A stretch of 64,000 bases of DNA from JAOEGB01 sp041262585 (GTDB lineage Bacteria; Actinomycetota; Actinomycetes; Streptosporangiales; Streptosporangiaceae). The DNA is taken from positions 62,001 to 126,000 of the forward strand of contig NZ_JBGCBZ010000006.1 in NCBI RefSeq assembly GCF_041262585.1, read 5' to 3'. The notes beneath the pieces were generated by a model that saw only the letters and a program-made list of their open reading frames with translations, was not told the origin of the DNA and made no database searches. Positions 8,065 through 16,422 of the stretch are shown one piece after another; position 1 is the first letter of the stretch; the number at the start of each line of letters is the position of its first letter. Made by a program: the position numbers and the translations under genes.

Positions 8065-9231
8065 ATGGGGACGAACTACCGCGCCCTGGCGGCCGCGTTC
8101 ATGACGACAGCCCTGATCGGCGTCACTACAGCGGGCTGCGGCGGGGCGCCCGCCGTGACGCGAGCCGTACCCGACGTGTCGCGAGCCGTACCGAGCGTGG
8201 AGAAGATCGCGAGCGGGCCCGTCGGAGGCGAGTTGCTCGGCGGGCGCGGGCTGATCGCCCCGGCCGGGATCAAGGAGCCTCCCAAGACGGAGGCGTCGGC
8301 TTTCGTCATCGCGGACGCCGACACGGGCGCCGTGCTCGCCGCGAAGGATCCGCACGGGCACTACATGCCCGCGAGCACGCTGAAGACGCTGACCGCCGTC
8401 ACGCTCATCCCCAAGCTCGACAGGGACCGCACGATCAAGCCCAGCCAGTGGGCCTGCAACGAGGAGGGCAGCGCGGTCGGGCTCGTCCCCAAGCCGATCT
8501 ACAAGATCGACGACCTCTGGCGGGCGCTGCTGATGGTTTCGGGCAACGACGCGGCCGACGCGCTGGCCGAGGCCAACGGGAGCCTGGAGAAGACGCTCGC
8601 CGACATGAACAAGGAGGCCCGCAGGCTCCAGGCGTACGACACGGTGGCCAAGACGCCCAACGGCCTCGACAAGCCGGGGCAGCAGAGCTCGGCCTACGAT
8701 CTGGCGCTCATCGCGCGAGCCGGCCTGGCGCTCCCGGCCTTCCGGGAGTACGTCAGCACCAAGACCGCCAAGTTCCCCGCGCCCAAGGGCTACTACGAGA
8801 TCGGCAACCACAACAAGCTGCTGTGGCGCTACAAGGGCATGATCGGCGTCAAGAACGGCTGGACGACGAAGGCGCTCGGCAGCTTCGTCGGCGCTGCCAC
8901 CCGCGACGGTCACACGATCATCGTCGTGATCATGCATCACCAGGGCGGTTTCTGGGACGAGGTCGCCGGGCTGCTCGACTGGGGGTTCGCCGCGGACGGC
9001 AAGGCGGCCCCGATCGGAGAGCTCGTCAAACCGGTCCCCGAGGCGGCCCCATCGTCCTCCGCGATCGCCGTACGGCCCGGCTCCACTGTCGCGCGGACGC
9101 CCGCGGCGGCCGCCAAGCAGAGCGGCAGGGGCCCGCTCGTCGCGACGCTGGCCCTCGGCGCCGGCCTGCTCGCCGTTCTGCTCCTCGCCATGTACGGCAT
9201 GCACCGGCGGAGGCGGCCTCGTCACTCCTGA
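8065..9231 (+). CDS. D-alanyl-D-alanine carboxypeptidase (S11, membrane-anchored)
   Basis: Low-molecular-mass penicillin-binding protein that trims the terminal D-Ala from peptidoglycan stem peptides outside the membrane. The three active-site motifs are visible: SxxK as STLK (in YMPASTLKTLT), SGN (VSGNDAADAL) and KxG as KNG (GVKNGWTT). The N-terminus has a signal peptide with a possible lipobox (TTAGC). The C-terminus ends with a transmembrane helix and a basic tail (MHRRRRPRHS). 388 aa. No Shine-Dalgarno is present; TAGGCT at 8050-8055 lies 9 nt before the ATG, suggesting a leaderless transcript. Divergent from the SCO4848-like gene and convergent with YihY. Confidence 0.93.
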   Translation: MGTNYRALAAAFMTTALIGVTTAGCGGAPAVTRAVPDVSRAVPSVEKIASGPVGGELLGGRGLIAPAGIKEPPKTEASAFVIADADTGAVLAAKDPHGHYMPASTLKTLTAVTLIPKLDRDRTIKPSQWACNEEGSAVGLVPKPIYKIDDLWRALLMVSGNDAADALAEANGSLEKTLADMNKEARRLQAYDTVAKTPNGLDKPGQQSSAYDLALIARAGLALPAFREYVSTKTAKFPAPKGYYEIGNHNKLLWRYKGMIGVKNGWTTKALGSFVGAATRDGHTIIVVIMHHQGGFWDEVAGLLDWGFAADGKAAPIGELVKPVPEAAPSSSAIAVRPGSTVARTPAAAAKQSGRGPLVATLALGAGLLAVLLLAMYGMHRRRRPRHS

Positions 9232-9255
9232 TCGGGCCTCGTCACTCCTGATCGG
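9216..9255. repeat. 20-bp perfect tandem duplication joining two convergent stop codons
   Basis: GCCTCGTCACTCCTGATCGG occurs twice without a gap (9216-9235, 9236-9255). The first copy holds the TGA stop of the carboxypeptidase. The second holds the TGA stop (minus strand) of the YihY gene, so each copy carries both potential stops in opposite orientation. Confidence 0.9.
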
Positions 9256-10183
9256 CGATGGCGTTCGACGGCACGGGAGTCGGCTCGGGAGGAGGGCCGA
9301 GCGTGGCCGTCGCGGTCCACGCCGCCGCGTAGAGGATCACCCGGGCGGACAGGTTGATCCACAGGAGCAGGCCAACGACCACGGCGAACGTGCCGTACAC
9401 GGGATTGTGGAGGGTCCGTGCCAGGATCAGCGTGGCGAGCTGCTTGAGGACCCCGAAAGCGACCGCGCCCAGCAGGGCGCCCTTGAGGACCACCCGGAAC
9501 GACTGCGCCGGCCTGCCCAGCCAGCCCAGGATGACGAGGAAGAGCAGCAGGTCGAACAGCAGACCGGCGAGGATCCCGGTGATCCAGACGAAGGATCCGG
9601 CGAGCCCCGACTGGCCCAGCCCGATCCATCCCGCCACCGTGCCGGTCGCCCCGGTCGCGAAGCCGCTCACGATCACTGAGGCGATCATGGTGATGCCCAT
9701 GAGGACCAGCGCCACGAGGTCGCGGAGCTTGCCCAGGAAGTAGTTGAGCGGCGGCTCGCACGTCATCGAGATCTCGCGGAGCGCGCCGCGCAGGGCGTCC
9801 ATCGAGCCGAGCCCCGCGTAGAGGAGACCGAGCAGACCGATGATCCCGGCACTCGCGCGGGCGCCCGCGAGCTGGTCGATGTGGAGCTGGTCGGCGAGCC
9901 CCGGAAGCTGCTCGTTGACGGCCTTGGTCAGCGTCACGAGCGCGTCCGGGCGGAATGTCACGACATAGCCGAAGATGGCGAACGCGAGGGCGATCAGGGG
10001 GAAGAACGACAGGAACGCGAAGTAGGTGATCGCCGCCGCGAGCCGTTCGCCCGACTGCACCTGGTACCGCTGGACCGTCTGGATGAGATGGTCGAACCAG
10101 GGAAACCGGATCCTCTCCCGCTCGACGAGGCTCCGGCCCCACGCCTTGATCGCGTCGATGCGCCGCATGACCGGCTCAAGCAT
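9242..10183 (-). CDS. YihY/BrkB-family integral membrane protein
   Basis: Inner-membrane protein of the YihY/virulence factor BrkB family, about 313 aa with six hydrophobic segments. Recognisable blocks are RYQVQSGERLAAAITYFAFLSFFPLIALAF and a central LLYAGLGSMDALRGALREI. The conserved end is VVVGLLLWINLSARVILYAAAWTA. The ATG at 10183 has GGGAG 5 nt upstream; a GTG at 10195 would add four residues but its GGAGGG is 12 nt away. Once misnamed RNase BN; the biochemical role is not settled. Convergent with the carboxypeptidase gene. Confidence 0.88.
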   Translation of the reverse strand: MLEPVMRRIDAIKAWGRSLVERERIRFPWFDHLIQTVQRYQVQSGERLAAAITYFAFLSFFPLIALAFAIFGYVVTFRPDALVTLTKAVNEQLPGLADQLHIDQLAGARASAGIIGLLGLLYAGLGSMDALRGALREISMTCEPPLNYFLGKLRDLVALVLMGITMIASVIVSGFATGATGTVAGWIGLGQSGLAGSFVWITGILAGLLFDLLLFLVILGWLGRPAQSFRVVLKGALLGAVAFGVLKQLATLILARTLHNPVYGTFAVVVGLLLWINLSARVILYAAAWTATATLGPPPEPTPVPSNAIADQE

Positions 10184-10242
10184 GCCCACTCCCACGGCCG
10201 GACACTACCCTCCGGAGGCGGTCCGACGCCCCCACCGAGGTC

Positions 10243-10488
10243 GTGATCATGCAGAGATTCCTTGATCGCACTCCCACCTGGGACAACCGTAGTGCTGATC
10301 ATGCAGAGAATCCCCGATCGCGCGCCCGACCTGCGACAATCCCCGTCGTGATCATGCACTGCCCCCTCAGAAACCGTGCATGATCACAAGTTGCATCGGC
10401 ACAGGTCAACGGCGCCCGCGGGAATCTGCGCATGATCACGCCCGGGGTCAGAGCTGCCACCTGCCGTGGAAGGTGTGCATGATCACGC
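10243..10488. repeat. Inverted array of a 53-bp satellite unit (3 forward + 3 reverse)
   Basis: Units with the core TGATCATGC begin at 10244, 10296 and 10349 (period 52-53). The reverse-complement core GCATGATCA ends at 10386, 10438 and 10485 (periods 52 and 47). The stretches between forward cores align with each other (a GATCGC...CCTG.GACAA pattern), so this is a degenerate tandem repeat and not unique spacers. The two innermost units form a perfect 12-bp stem (10348-10359 with 10376-10387) around a 16-nt loop. The outer units share AGATTCC on both sides. It fills the space between trpS and the YihY gene. Related arrays lie near 31.3, 41.8 and 48.9 kb. Confidence 0.85.
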
Positions 10489-10513
10489 GCTTGGGGTGGG
10501 GGCTTTGAGCAGG

Positions 10514-11518
10514 TCATGGGGTGGGGATGAACCCGATCCGGTCGCGGACCTTGACCATCGTCTCCTGGGCGACCACGCGGGCGCGGGCGGCTCCGGCGGC
10601 GAGCAGCCGGTCCAGCTCGGCCTCGTTGGCGAGGAGCTTCTCCGTGCGCTCCCGGATCGGCGCGAACGCCTCCACGATGACCTCGGCGACCTCCTTCTTG
10701 AAGGCGCCGTAGCCCTGCCCGGCGAACCGCGCCTCCAGGTCGGGGACGGAGACGCCCGACAGCGCCGAGTGGATCCGCAGCAGGTTGGTGACGCCCGGCT
10801 TGTTCTCCTCGTCGGCGACCACCTCGGAGCCGGTGTCGGTGACGGCGCGCATGACCTTCTTGCGCAGCGAGGCCGGATCCTCCAGCACGTCGAGGATGCC
10901 CTGCGGGCTGGACGACGTCTTGGACATCTTCGCCGTCGGGTCCTGGAGGTCGCCGATCTTCTCGACCTCCTTGAGGATGTACGGGTTCGGCACCTTGAAG
11001 GTCTGGCCGTACCGGCTGTTGAACCGCTGGGCGAGGTCGCGGCTGAGCTCCAGGTGCTGCTTCTGGTCGACTCCCACGGGCACCTGGTCGGCCTGGTAGA
11101 TCAGGATGTCGGCCGCCTGGAGGATCGGGTAGGTGAACAGGCCGACGCTGGCCGAGCTCTCGCCGTACTTGGCGGACTTGTCCTTGAACTGCGTCATCCG
11201 GCCCGCCTCGCCCATGCCGGTCTGGCAGATGAGGATCCAGGCCAGCTCGGAGTGCTCGCGGATGTGGCTCTGGGCGAAGACGGCCGCCTTCTCGGGGTCG
11301 AGCCCGGCGCCGAACAACTGCGCGGCGGCGACCCTCGAGCGGCGGCGCAACTCGTCGGCCTTGGGCGCGACGGTCAGCGCGTGCAGGTCGGCGATGAAGT
11401 AGAACGCCTCGTGGGTGTCCTGGAGCGCGACATACTGCCGCACCGCGCCGAGATAGTTGCCCAGGTGGAAGGAGTCGGCAGTGGGCTGGATGCCGGACAG
11501 AACACGAGGACGATCCAT
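10514..11518 (-). CDS. trpS: Tryptophanyl-tRNA synthetase
   Basis: Class Ic aminoacyl-tRNA synthetase charging tRNA-Trp, cytoplasmic, about 334 aa, normal bacterial length. The HIGH-type motif appears as SFHLGNYLGA after SGIQPT, and KMSKS as KMSKTSSSP. Other family blocks are YPILQAADIL and PVGVDQKQHLELSRDLA. I chose the ATG at 11518 (MDRPRVLSGIQPT); an in-frame GTG 24 nt upstream is possible, and neither has a convincing ribosome site. It lies between the CNNM/CBS transporter gene and a repeat array. Confidence 0.95.
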   Translation of the reverse strand: MDRPRVLSGIQPTADSFHLGNYLGAVRQYVALQDTHEAFYFIADLHALTVAPKADELRRRSRVAAAQLFGAGLDPEKAAVFAQSHIREHSELAWILICQTGMGEAGRMTQFKDKSAKYGESSASVGLFTYPILQAADILIYQADQVPVGVDQKQHLELSRDLAQRFNSRYGQTFKVPNPYILKEVEKIGDLQDPTAKMSKTSSSPQGILDVLEDPASLRKKVMRAVTDTGSEVVADEENKPGVTNLLRIHSALSGVSVPDLEARFAGQGYGAFKKEVAEVIVEAFAPIRERTEKLLANEAELDRLLAAGAARARVVAQETMVKVRDRIGFIPTP

Positions 11519-11560
11519 GACACGTAATTCTGTCAGGAACACGCGCGTGCCTGCGACAGG

Positions 11561-11592
11561 GTTACCCGTCCCCCTCGTTACCCGTCCCCCTC
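11561..11592. repeat. 16-bp perfect tandem duplication across a stop codon
   Basis: GTTACCCGTCCCCCTC is repeated exactly (11561-11576 and 11577-11592). The TAA stop of the CNNM/CBS gene (minus strand, TTA at 11578-11580) lies in the second copy and is duplicated in the first. Confidence 0.85.
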
Positions 11593-12903
11593 CGGCGCGT
11601 CGCCGTCTGCCTCCAGCGGAGGCGGAGCCGTACGGGTCACCCGGACACGGGAGATTCGGCGGCCGTCCATCTCGGTCACGGTGAGCTTGAGGCCGGGAGC
11701 CTCGGCGGCCTCGCCGGTCTCCGGGAGATGCCCGAGGTCGGCCATCACGTAGCCGCCGAGCGTCTCGTAGGGCCCGTCGGGAAGCCGGACACCCGTCTGC
11801 GCGGCGAACTCGTCGAGGTTGACCAGGCCCTCGATCTCCATGTCCCCGGCGACGAGGCGGACGGGCTGCCCCTCGTCGTCGTACTCGTCGCGTATGTCGC
11901 CGATGAGCTCCTCGACCAGGTCCTCCAGGGTCACGATGCCGTCGGTCCCGCCGTACTCGTCGACGACGATCGCGAGGTGGTGGCCCTCGTCGCGCATCTC
12001 CGCCAGCGTGGCGAGGACCCGCTTGCTCGCCGGCACGAGCTTGACCGGCCTGATCGGCACGAGCTCGCTGATCGGCTCGACGCGCCCGGTCAGGACCGGG
12101 TCCAGCAGGTCGCGGACGTGGACGAAGCCGACGATGTCGTCATACGACTCGCGATAGACCGGGAACCGGGAGTGCGGCATCGCCGCCGCGAGGACGGCCG
12201 CTTCGGCCAGCGGCGTGTCGGCCGCCATGAACTCGACCTCGGTACGCGGCAGCAGCACCTCCCTGAGCTGGCGTTTGCCCGCCGCGAAGACCTCCGCGAT
12301 CACGTCGCGCTCGTCCTGGGTGAGCTCCTTGTGGCCCACGACCATGTCGCGCAGCTCGTCGGTGGTCATGGCGGCCCGGTCGGCCGACGGATTGCCGCCG
12401 AGCAGCCGGACGACGCCGTTGGTCGACTTCGACAGCGCCCAGATCACCGGCCTCGACAGCGTCGCGATACGGTCGAGCAGCGGCGCGACCAGGAGCGACA
12501 GGCCCTCCGCGCGCTGCCTCGCGAGCCTCTTGGGCGCGAGCTCGCCCAGCACCAGCGTCACGTAGGAGATGGCCAGCGTGACGACCACGAAGGCGGTCGG
12601 GGCGGCCACGCCGTCGTCGAGCCCCCAGCCGACGAGCAGCGGCTTGAGCCGCCCCGCGAGCGTGTCGGCGCCGAGCGCGGCCGAGAGCACGGTGGCCACG
12701 GTCACGCCGACCTGCACCGCCGACAGGAACCTGTTGGGGTCGCGCGCCAGCTTCTGCACCCGGGCGCCCCGGCGGCCGTGCCCGCTCAACCTGCGGATCT
12801 GGCTCTCCCGGAGGGAGACCATGGCCATCTCGGCGGCGGCGAAGAAACCGCAGATCAGGATGAATACCAGGACCAGGGTGATGGTCACCGCGACGTTGTC
12901 CAC
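11578..12903 (-). CDS. CNNM/CorC-type (hemolysin-like) transporter with CBS pair
   Basis: Integral membrane protein with an N-terminal DUF21/CNNM domain (residues about 1-200, four hydrophobic segments). It is followed by two CBS domains (about 215-340) and a C-terminal CorC/HlyC transporter-associated domain (about 355-430). Visible blocks are CGFFAAAEMAMVSLRESQIRRL, TDELRDMVVGHKELTQDERDVI, VVDEYGGTDGIVTLEDLVEEL and YETLGGYVMADLG. 441 aa from a GTG at 12903. Family members are implicated in Mg2+/cation homeostasis. Divergent from galE with a shared upstream region of about 130 nt. Confidence 0.92.
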   Translation of the reverse strand: MDNVAVTITLVLVFILICGFFAAAEMAMVSLRESQIRRLSGHGRRGARVQKLARDPNRFLSAVQVGVTVATVLSAALGADTLAGRLKPLLVGWGLDDGVAAPTAFVVVTLAISYVTLVLGELAPKRLARQRAEGLSLLVAPLLDRIATLSRPVIWALSKSTNGVVRLLGGNPSADRAAMTTDELRDMVVGHKELTQDERDVIAEVFAAGKRQLREVLLPRTEVEFMAADTPLAEAAVLAAAMPHSRFPVYRESYDDIVGFVHVRDLLDPVLTGRVEPISELVPIRPVKLVPASKRVLATLAEMRDEGHHLAIVVDEYGGTDGIVTLEDLVEELIGDIRDEYDDEGQPVRLVAGDMEIEGLVNLDEFAAQTGVRLPDGPYETLGGYVMADLGHLPETGEAAEAPGLKLTVTEMDGRRISRVRVTRTAPPPLEADGDAPEGDG

Positions 12904-13032
12904 GTCCTCAGTCCGTTCACAGGGGTGTTGATCGTGTCAGCGTACTGCCTGCCGTTTACACGCTCCTCATGCGATGAGCGTAAGCTAGGCGCTAGTCGTA
13001 CATAATCAAACAGATCTAAACAGGAGTAAACA

Positions 13033-14016
13033 GTGAAGCTGCTGGTTACTGGGGGCGCGGGGTACATCGGCAGCGTCGTGGCGGCCCAGCTCGTCGAGGA
13101 GGGGCACGACGTCACGGCGCTGGACGACCTGTCGACGGGACACGCCGACGCGGTCCCGAGCGGCGCGCGGTTCGTGGAGGGGTCGATCACCGAGGCCCGC
13201 GGCCTGCTGTCCGAGGGGTTCGACGGCGTGCTGCACTTCGCGGCGAAGTCGCTCGTGGGCGAGTCGGTCGAGAAGCCCGCGCTCTACTGGTCGCACAACC
13301 TCGGTGGCACGCTCGCCCTGCTCGACGCCATGCGAGAGACCGGCGTGAACCGGCTCGTGTTCTCCTCCACCGCGGCCACCTACGGAGAGCCCCCCCTCGA
13401 CGGCACGCGGAGCAGGGCGATCCTGGAGACCGACCCCACCCGGCCGACCAACCCCTACGGCGCGTCCAAGCTGGCCGTCGACACCACGCTGACCGCCTTC
13501 GCGGGACTGTACGGCCTGGCCGCAGTCAGCCTGCGCTACTTCAACGTCGCCGGAGCGTACGGGCGGTTCCGCGAGCGCCACGCGGTCGAGACGCATCTGA
13601 TCCCCAACATCCTCAAGGTCGCGCTCGGCGAGCGCGAGTCGGTGAGCGTGTTCGGCGACGACTACCCGACCGCCGACGGCACCTGTGTCCGCGACTACGT
13701 GCACGTCGCCGACCTCGCCCGCGCGCACCTGCTCGCCCTCGACGCCTGTACGGCGGGCACGCACGAGATCTTCAACCTCGGCAGCGGCACGGGCTTCTCG
13801 GTCAAGGAGGTCGTCGACGTGTGCCGCCAGGTCACCGGCCACGAGATCCCGACGGTCGCCGGCCCGCGCCGCCCCGGCGACCCGGCCGTGCTGGTGGCCT
13901 CGTCCGACAAGATCCAGCGGGAGCTCGGCTGGAAGCCCGGCCGCGCCTCCCTGGAGACCATCGTCGCCGACGCCTGGGCGGCGTGCCAGACCCCGGAATC
14001 CGGGCCCGCTGTGTGA
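13033..14016 (+). CDS. galE: UDP-glucose 4-epimerase
   Basis: NAD-dependent extended short-chain dehydrogenase that interconverts UDP-glucose and UDP-galactose. The Rossmann motif GGAGYIGS is at residues 7-14, the catalytic YxxxK is YGASK and the SSTAATYG strand is present. 327 aa, as in the family. GTG start with AGGAG 6 nt upstream. The leader holds three AAACAG repeats between 13008 and 13032, of unknown meaning. It could feed the galactose needs of the wall polymer cluster 35 kb away, though this is inference. Confidence 0.95.
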   Translation: MKLLVTGGAGYIGSVVAAQLVEEGHDVTALDDLSTGHADAVPSGARFVEGSITEARGLLSEGFDGVLHFAAKSLVGESVEKPALYWSHNLGGTLALLDAMRETGVNRLVFSSTAATYGEPPLDGTRSRAILETDPTRPTNPYGASKLAVDTTLTAFAGLYGLAAVSLRYFNVAGAYGRFRERHAVETHLIPNILKVALGERESVSVFGDDYPTADGTCVRDYVHVADLARAHLLALDACTAGTHEIFNLGSGTGFSVKEVVDVCRQVTGHEIPTVAGPRRPGDPAVLVASSDKIQRELGWKPGRASLETIVADAWAACQTPESGPAV

Positions 14017-14023
14017 TGGGGGG

Positions 14024-14854
14024 CTAACCCCTGCGGAGGGCGACGCGCATGCGGGCGCTGTTGTTGGCGGGGCGGCGGTCGCCGAAGCGCTGGGAGTAGA
14101 CGGTGGCCATCGTGCCCACGGTGTGCAAGGCCCGTGACGGCACGCGGAACACGAGCCGCAGCAGGCCCCTCGATCCCGACCGGATCGGGGGGAGCGCGCA
14201 GCCGACGAAGGACAGCCCCCCGCGGCACCGGGCTCCCGACGCCGACAGGAACCGGGCCTCGCGGGGCTGGAAGAAGACGTAGGCGTCCCGCACCACCCGG
14301 GGGCCCCGGTTGCGCACCTCGGCCCGGACGGCGAACCAGTGCCCCGGCCGCGTGAACCTGGTCGCCGACTCGAACCGCACGGCCAGGTCGGCCCCGTCGT
14401 CCACCCTCGTCACGGCCTCCGCCGTGTTGTCGGTCTCGTCGCCGTCCACCACTTCGGACGACAGGGTGGCCTCCGCGCGGAGCGGCCCGTGGGCTCCGGG
14501 CCGGATCACGCCGGTGATGGTCATGCCGCCCGAGCGGCCTGCCATGACGTCCTTCGACGAGCGGCAGACCACCTCGTTGAACCCGCGCCCCGGCCCGCAC
14601 TCGGCGACGTCCACGTTGACGATCTGGAAGTCCCGCGGCATCTGGACCCGCAGGACGGGGAGCACCGCGTCCCCCGGCCCGTCGTTGTGCACGTTGACGT
14701 GGTAGGTCAGCGGCTGGCCCGGCTGGGCGACCTTGGGCGTGGCCGAGATCCCGACCTTGAGGTCCGCCGTTCCCCATTGGTCCGTCCCGAGCGCCGGTTG
14801 CGGCGCTCCGGCGACGAACACGCAGACCAAACCCGTGACGACCCTACGACCCAT
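14024..14854 (-). CDS. Secreted DUF11-type repeat protein
   Basis: Exported protein of about 276 aa. The ATG at 14854 has GGGGGAG 4 nt upstream and begins a signal peptide (MGRRVVTGLVCVFVAGAPQPALG). Two Ig-like DUF11/CARDB-type domains follow. The first, about residues 35-125, contains PGQPLTYHVNVHNDGPGDA. The second, about 135-265, contains ADLAVRFESATRFTRPGHWFAVRAEVRNRGP. No catalytic motif and no sortase or lipid anchor is visible, so it is probably an extracellular or wall-associated adhesive or structural protein. Convergent with galE, 7 nt apart. Confidence 0.75.
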   Translation of the reverse strand: MGRRVVTGLVCVFVAGAPQPALGTDQWGTADLKVGISATPKVAQPGQPLTYHVNVHNDGPGDAVLPVLRVQMPRDFQIVNVDVAECGPGRGFNEVVCRSSKDVMAGRSGGMTITGVIRPGAHGPLRAEATLSSEVVDGDETDNTAEAVTRVDDGADLAVRFESATRFTRPGHWFAVRAEVRNRGPRVVRDAYVFFQPREARFLSASGARCRGGLSFVGCALPPIRSGSRGLLRLVFRVPSRALHTVGTMATVYSQRFGDRRPANNSARMRVALRRG

Positions 14855-14936
14855 GCGGCTCCCCCGAACGCTTGAGATCAATTCAACCGTGCCGGGAAGG
14901 CCGGGTATCCGTCCGACACGCTGCTAGAGACGCGAC

Positions 14937-16367
14937 CTAGACCTCGGCGAGCACCTGCTGCGGCATCGGACGGCCGAGCCGTACGGCGCCGCCGGGCAGC
15001 AGGGCGAGCGCGAGGAGCGCGACGAGCGCGCCCGTGACGCCGAGCCACGGGATGACGGTCGCGGTCGCCGCGGCGTGCGCCGCCTGCGGGCCGTGGAGGG
15101 GGACCTCCCGGGTCATGACGGAGGTGTAGGCCGTGCCCGCCACGGCCAGCGCGACCGAGCCGCCGATCTGGCGGAAGAACGTGAGGTTGGCGCTCGCGGT
15201 GCCGATGAACTGCGGCGGGACGGCCGACTGGATCGCCACCGTGAGCCCGGACAGCATGGGCCCCACGCCGAGGCCGATCAGGACCATCCACGCGGCGAGC
15301 GTGAGCGTCCCGGTGTTCACGGCCAGGTTCGCGCAGAGCAGGGTGCCCGCCACGAGGAAGGCCGGCGCGGTCACCAGCCAGGGCTTGTAGCGGCCGGTCC
15401 TGGAGATCAGCGCGCCGGTCACCGCGCTGCCGACGACCATGGCGAGCATCAGTGGGTAGATGTGCAGGCCGGACGAGGTGGCGCTGAGGCCGTGGGCCTC
15501 CTGGAAGTAGCGGGGCAGGAAGACCACTCCCGCGTACATGCAGAACGCGGTGAAGAACGAGGTCACGTTGACCAGCGTGTACGTCCGGTTGGCGAACAGG
15601 TGCAGGGGGACGATCGGCTGACCGGCCCGCTGCTCGACGGCCACGAAGCCGATCAGCGCCAGGAGCGCTCCCCCGATGGGGCCGATGACGGGGGCGCTCG
15701 TCCAGGTGTGGCCGTCGATGCCCTTCTCGGTCAGGCCGACGAGCAGCGCGCTGATGGCCGCGCCGAAGACCGCGATGCCGAGGTAGTCGGGGCGCGCCCC
15801 GCCGCCGTGGCCAGGCAGGTACGGCAGCCGGAGCCAGATGATCGCGATCAGCACGACGCCGATGGGCACGTTGACGTAGAACGCCCAGCGCCAGCTCGCG
15901 TGGTCGGTGAACAGGCCGCCGAGGAACGGCCCCGCGAGGTAGCTGAGGGCCATCACGCCGCCGAGCGCGCCCTGCACGCGACCGCTGCGCTGCGGCGGGA
16001 ACAGGTCGATGACCAGTGCCAGCGACAGGGGCAGCAGCGCGCCGGCGCCGAGGCCCTGAAGCCCCCGGAAGGCGATGAGCTGGCCCATGTCCTGCGCGAC
16101 CCCGCACAGGATCGACCCCACGAGGAAGATCCCCACGCCGATCAGGAGGAGCGGCTTGCGGCCGTACGCGTCGGACAGCCTGCCGTACAGCGGGACCGTG
16201 ACGGTGGAGGTCAGCAGATAGGCGGTGACCACCCAGGTGTAGAGCCCGGTGCCGCCCAGCTCGGAGGTGATCCGGGGCAGCGCCGTGCCCACGATCGTCT
16301 GGTCCAGCATCGCGAGGAACATCCCGCCCAGCACGGCGAAGAGGAGGATCCCGTTCTTCTGCTTCAT
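14937..16367 (-). CDS. DHA2-type MFS drug exporter
   Basis: Proton-driven multidrug efflux permease with about 14 hydrophobic segments, about 476 aa from the ATG at 16367. Motif C/D1-type signature is LDQTIVGTALPRIT and the loop 2-3 motif A is LYGRLSDAYGRKPLLLIG. It is divergently transcribed from a PadR regulator, and the 55-nt shared region has a TGACATGT operator-like pair. On the minus strand a TTGACA (-35-like) overlaps that site, so PadR binding would block it. The substrate is unknown. Confidence 0.92.
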   Translation of the reverse strand: MKQKNGILLFAVLGGMFLAMLDQTIVGTALPRITSELGGTGLYTWVVTAYLLTSTVTVPLYGRLSDAYGRKPLLLIGVGIFLVGSILCGVAQDMGQLIAFRGLQGLGAGALLPLSLALVIDLFPPQRSGRVQGALGGVMALSYLAGPFLGGLFTDHASWRWAFYVNVPIGVVLIAIIWLRLPYLPGHGGGARPDYLGIAVFGAAISALLVGLTEKGIDGHTWTSAPVIGPIGGALLALIGFVAVEQRAGQPIVPLHLFANRTYTLVNVTSFFTAFCMYAGVVFLPRYFQEAHGLSATSSGLHIYPLMLAMVVGSAVTGALISRTGRYKPWLVTAPAFLVAGTLLCANLAVNTGTLTLAAWMVLIGLGVGPMLSGLTVAIQSAVPPQFIGTASANLTFFRQIGGSVALAVAGTAYTSVMTREVPLHGPQAAHAAATATVIPWLGVTGALVALLALALLPGGAVRLGRPMPQQVLAEV

Positions 16368-16377
16368 GGGTCGAAAG

Positions 16378-16401
16378 TGACATGTAAGAGATGACATGTC
16401 A
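16378..16401. promoter_or_regulatory. Candidate PadR operator in divergent promoter
   Basis: TGACATGT is repeated at 16378-16385 and 16392-16399 (14-nt spacing); the second copy is part of the perfect palindrome TGACATGTCA (16392-16401). TATAGT at 16411-16416, 6 nt before the padR ATG, looks like a -10 for leaderless padR mRNA. TTGACA on the minus strand (16403-16398) could be the -35 for the exporter gene. The position suits autorepression plus exporter control. Confidence 0.55.
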
Positions 16402-16422
16402 AGGGTTAGCTATAGTGAAGGC

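Noticed and set aside
10243..10488. CRISPR array (regular 53-bp spacing of a short repeat)
   Set aside because: The stretches between cores are homologous to each other and not unique spacers, orientation reverses midway, and no cas genes are present.
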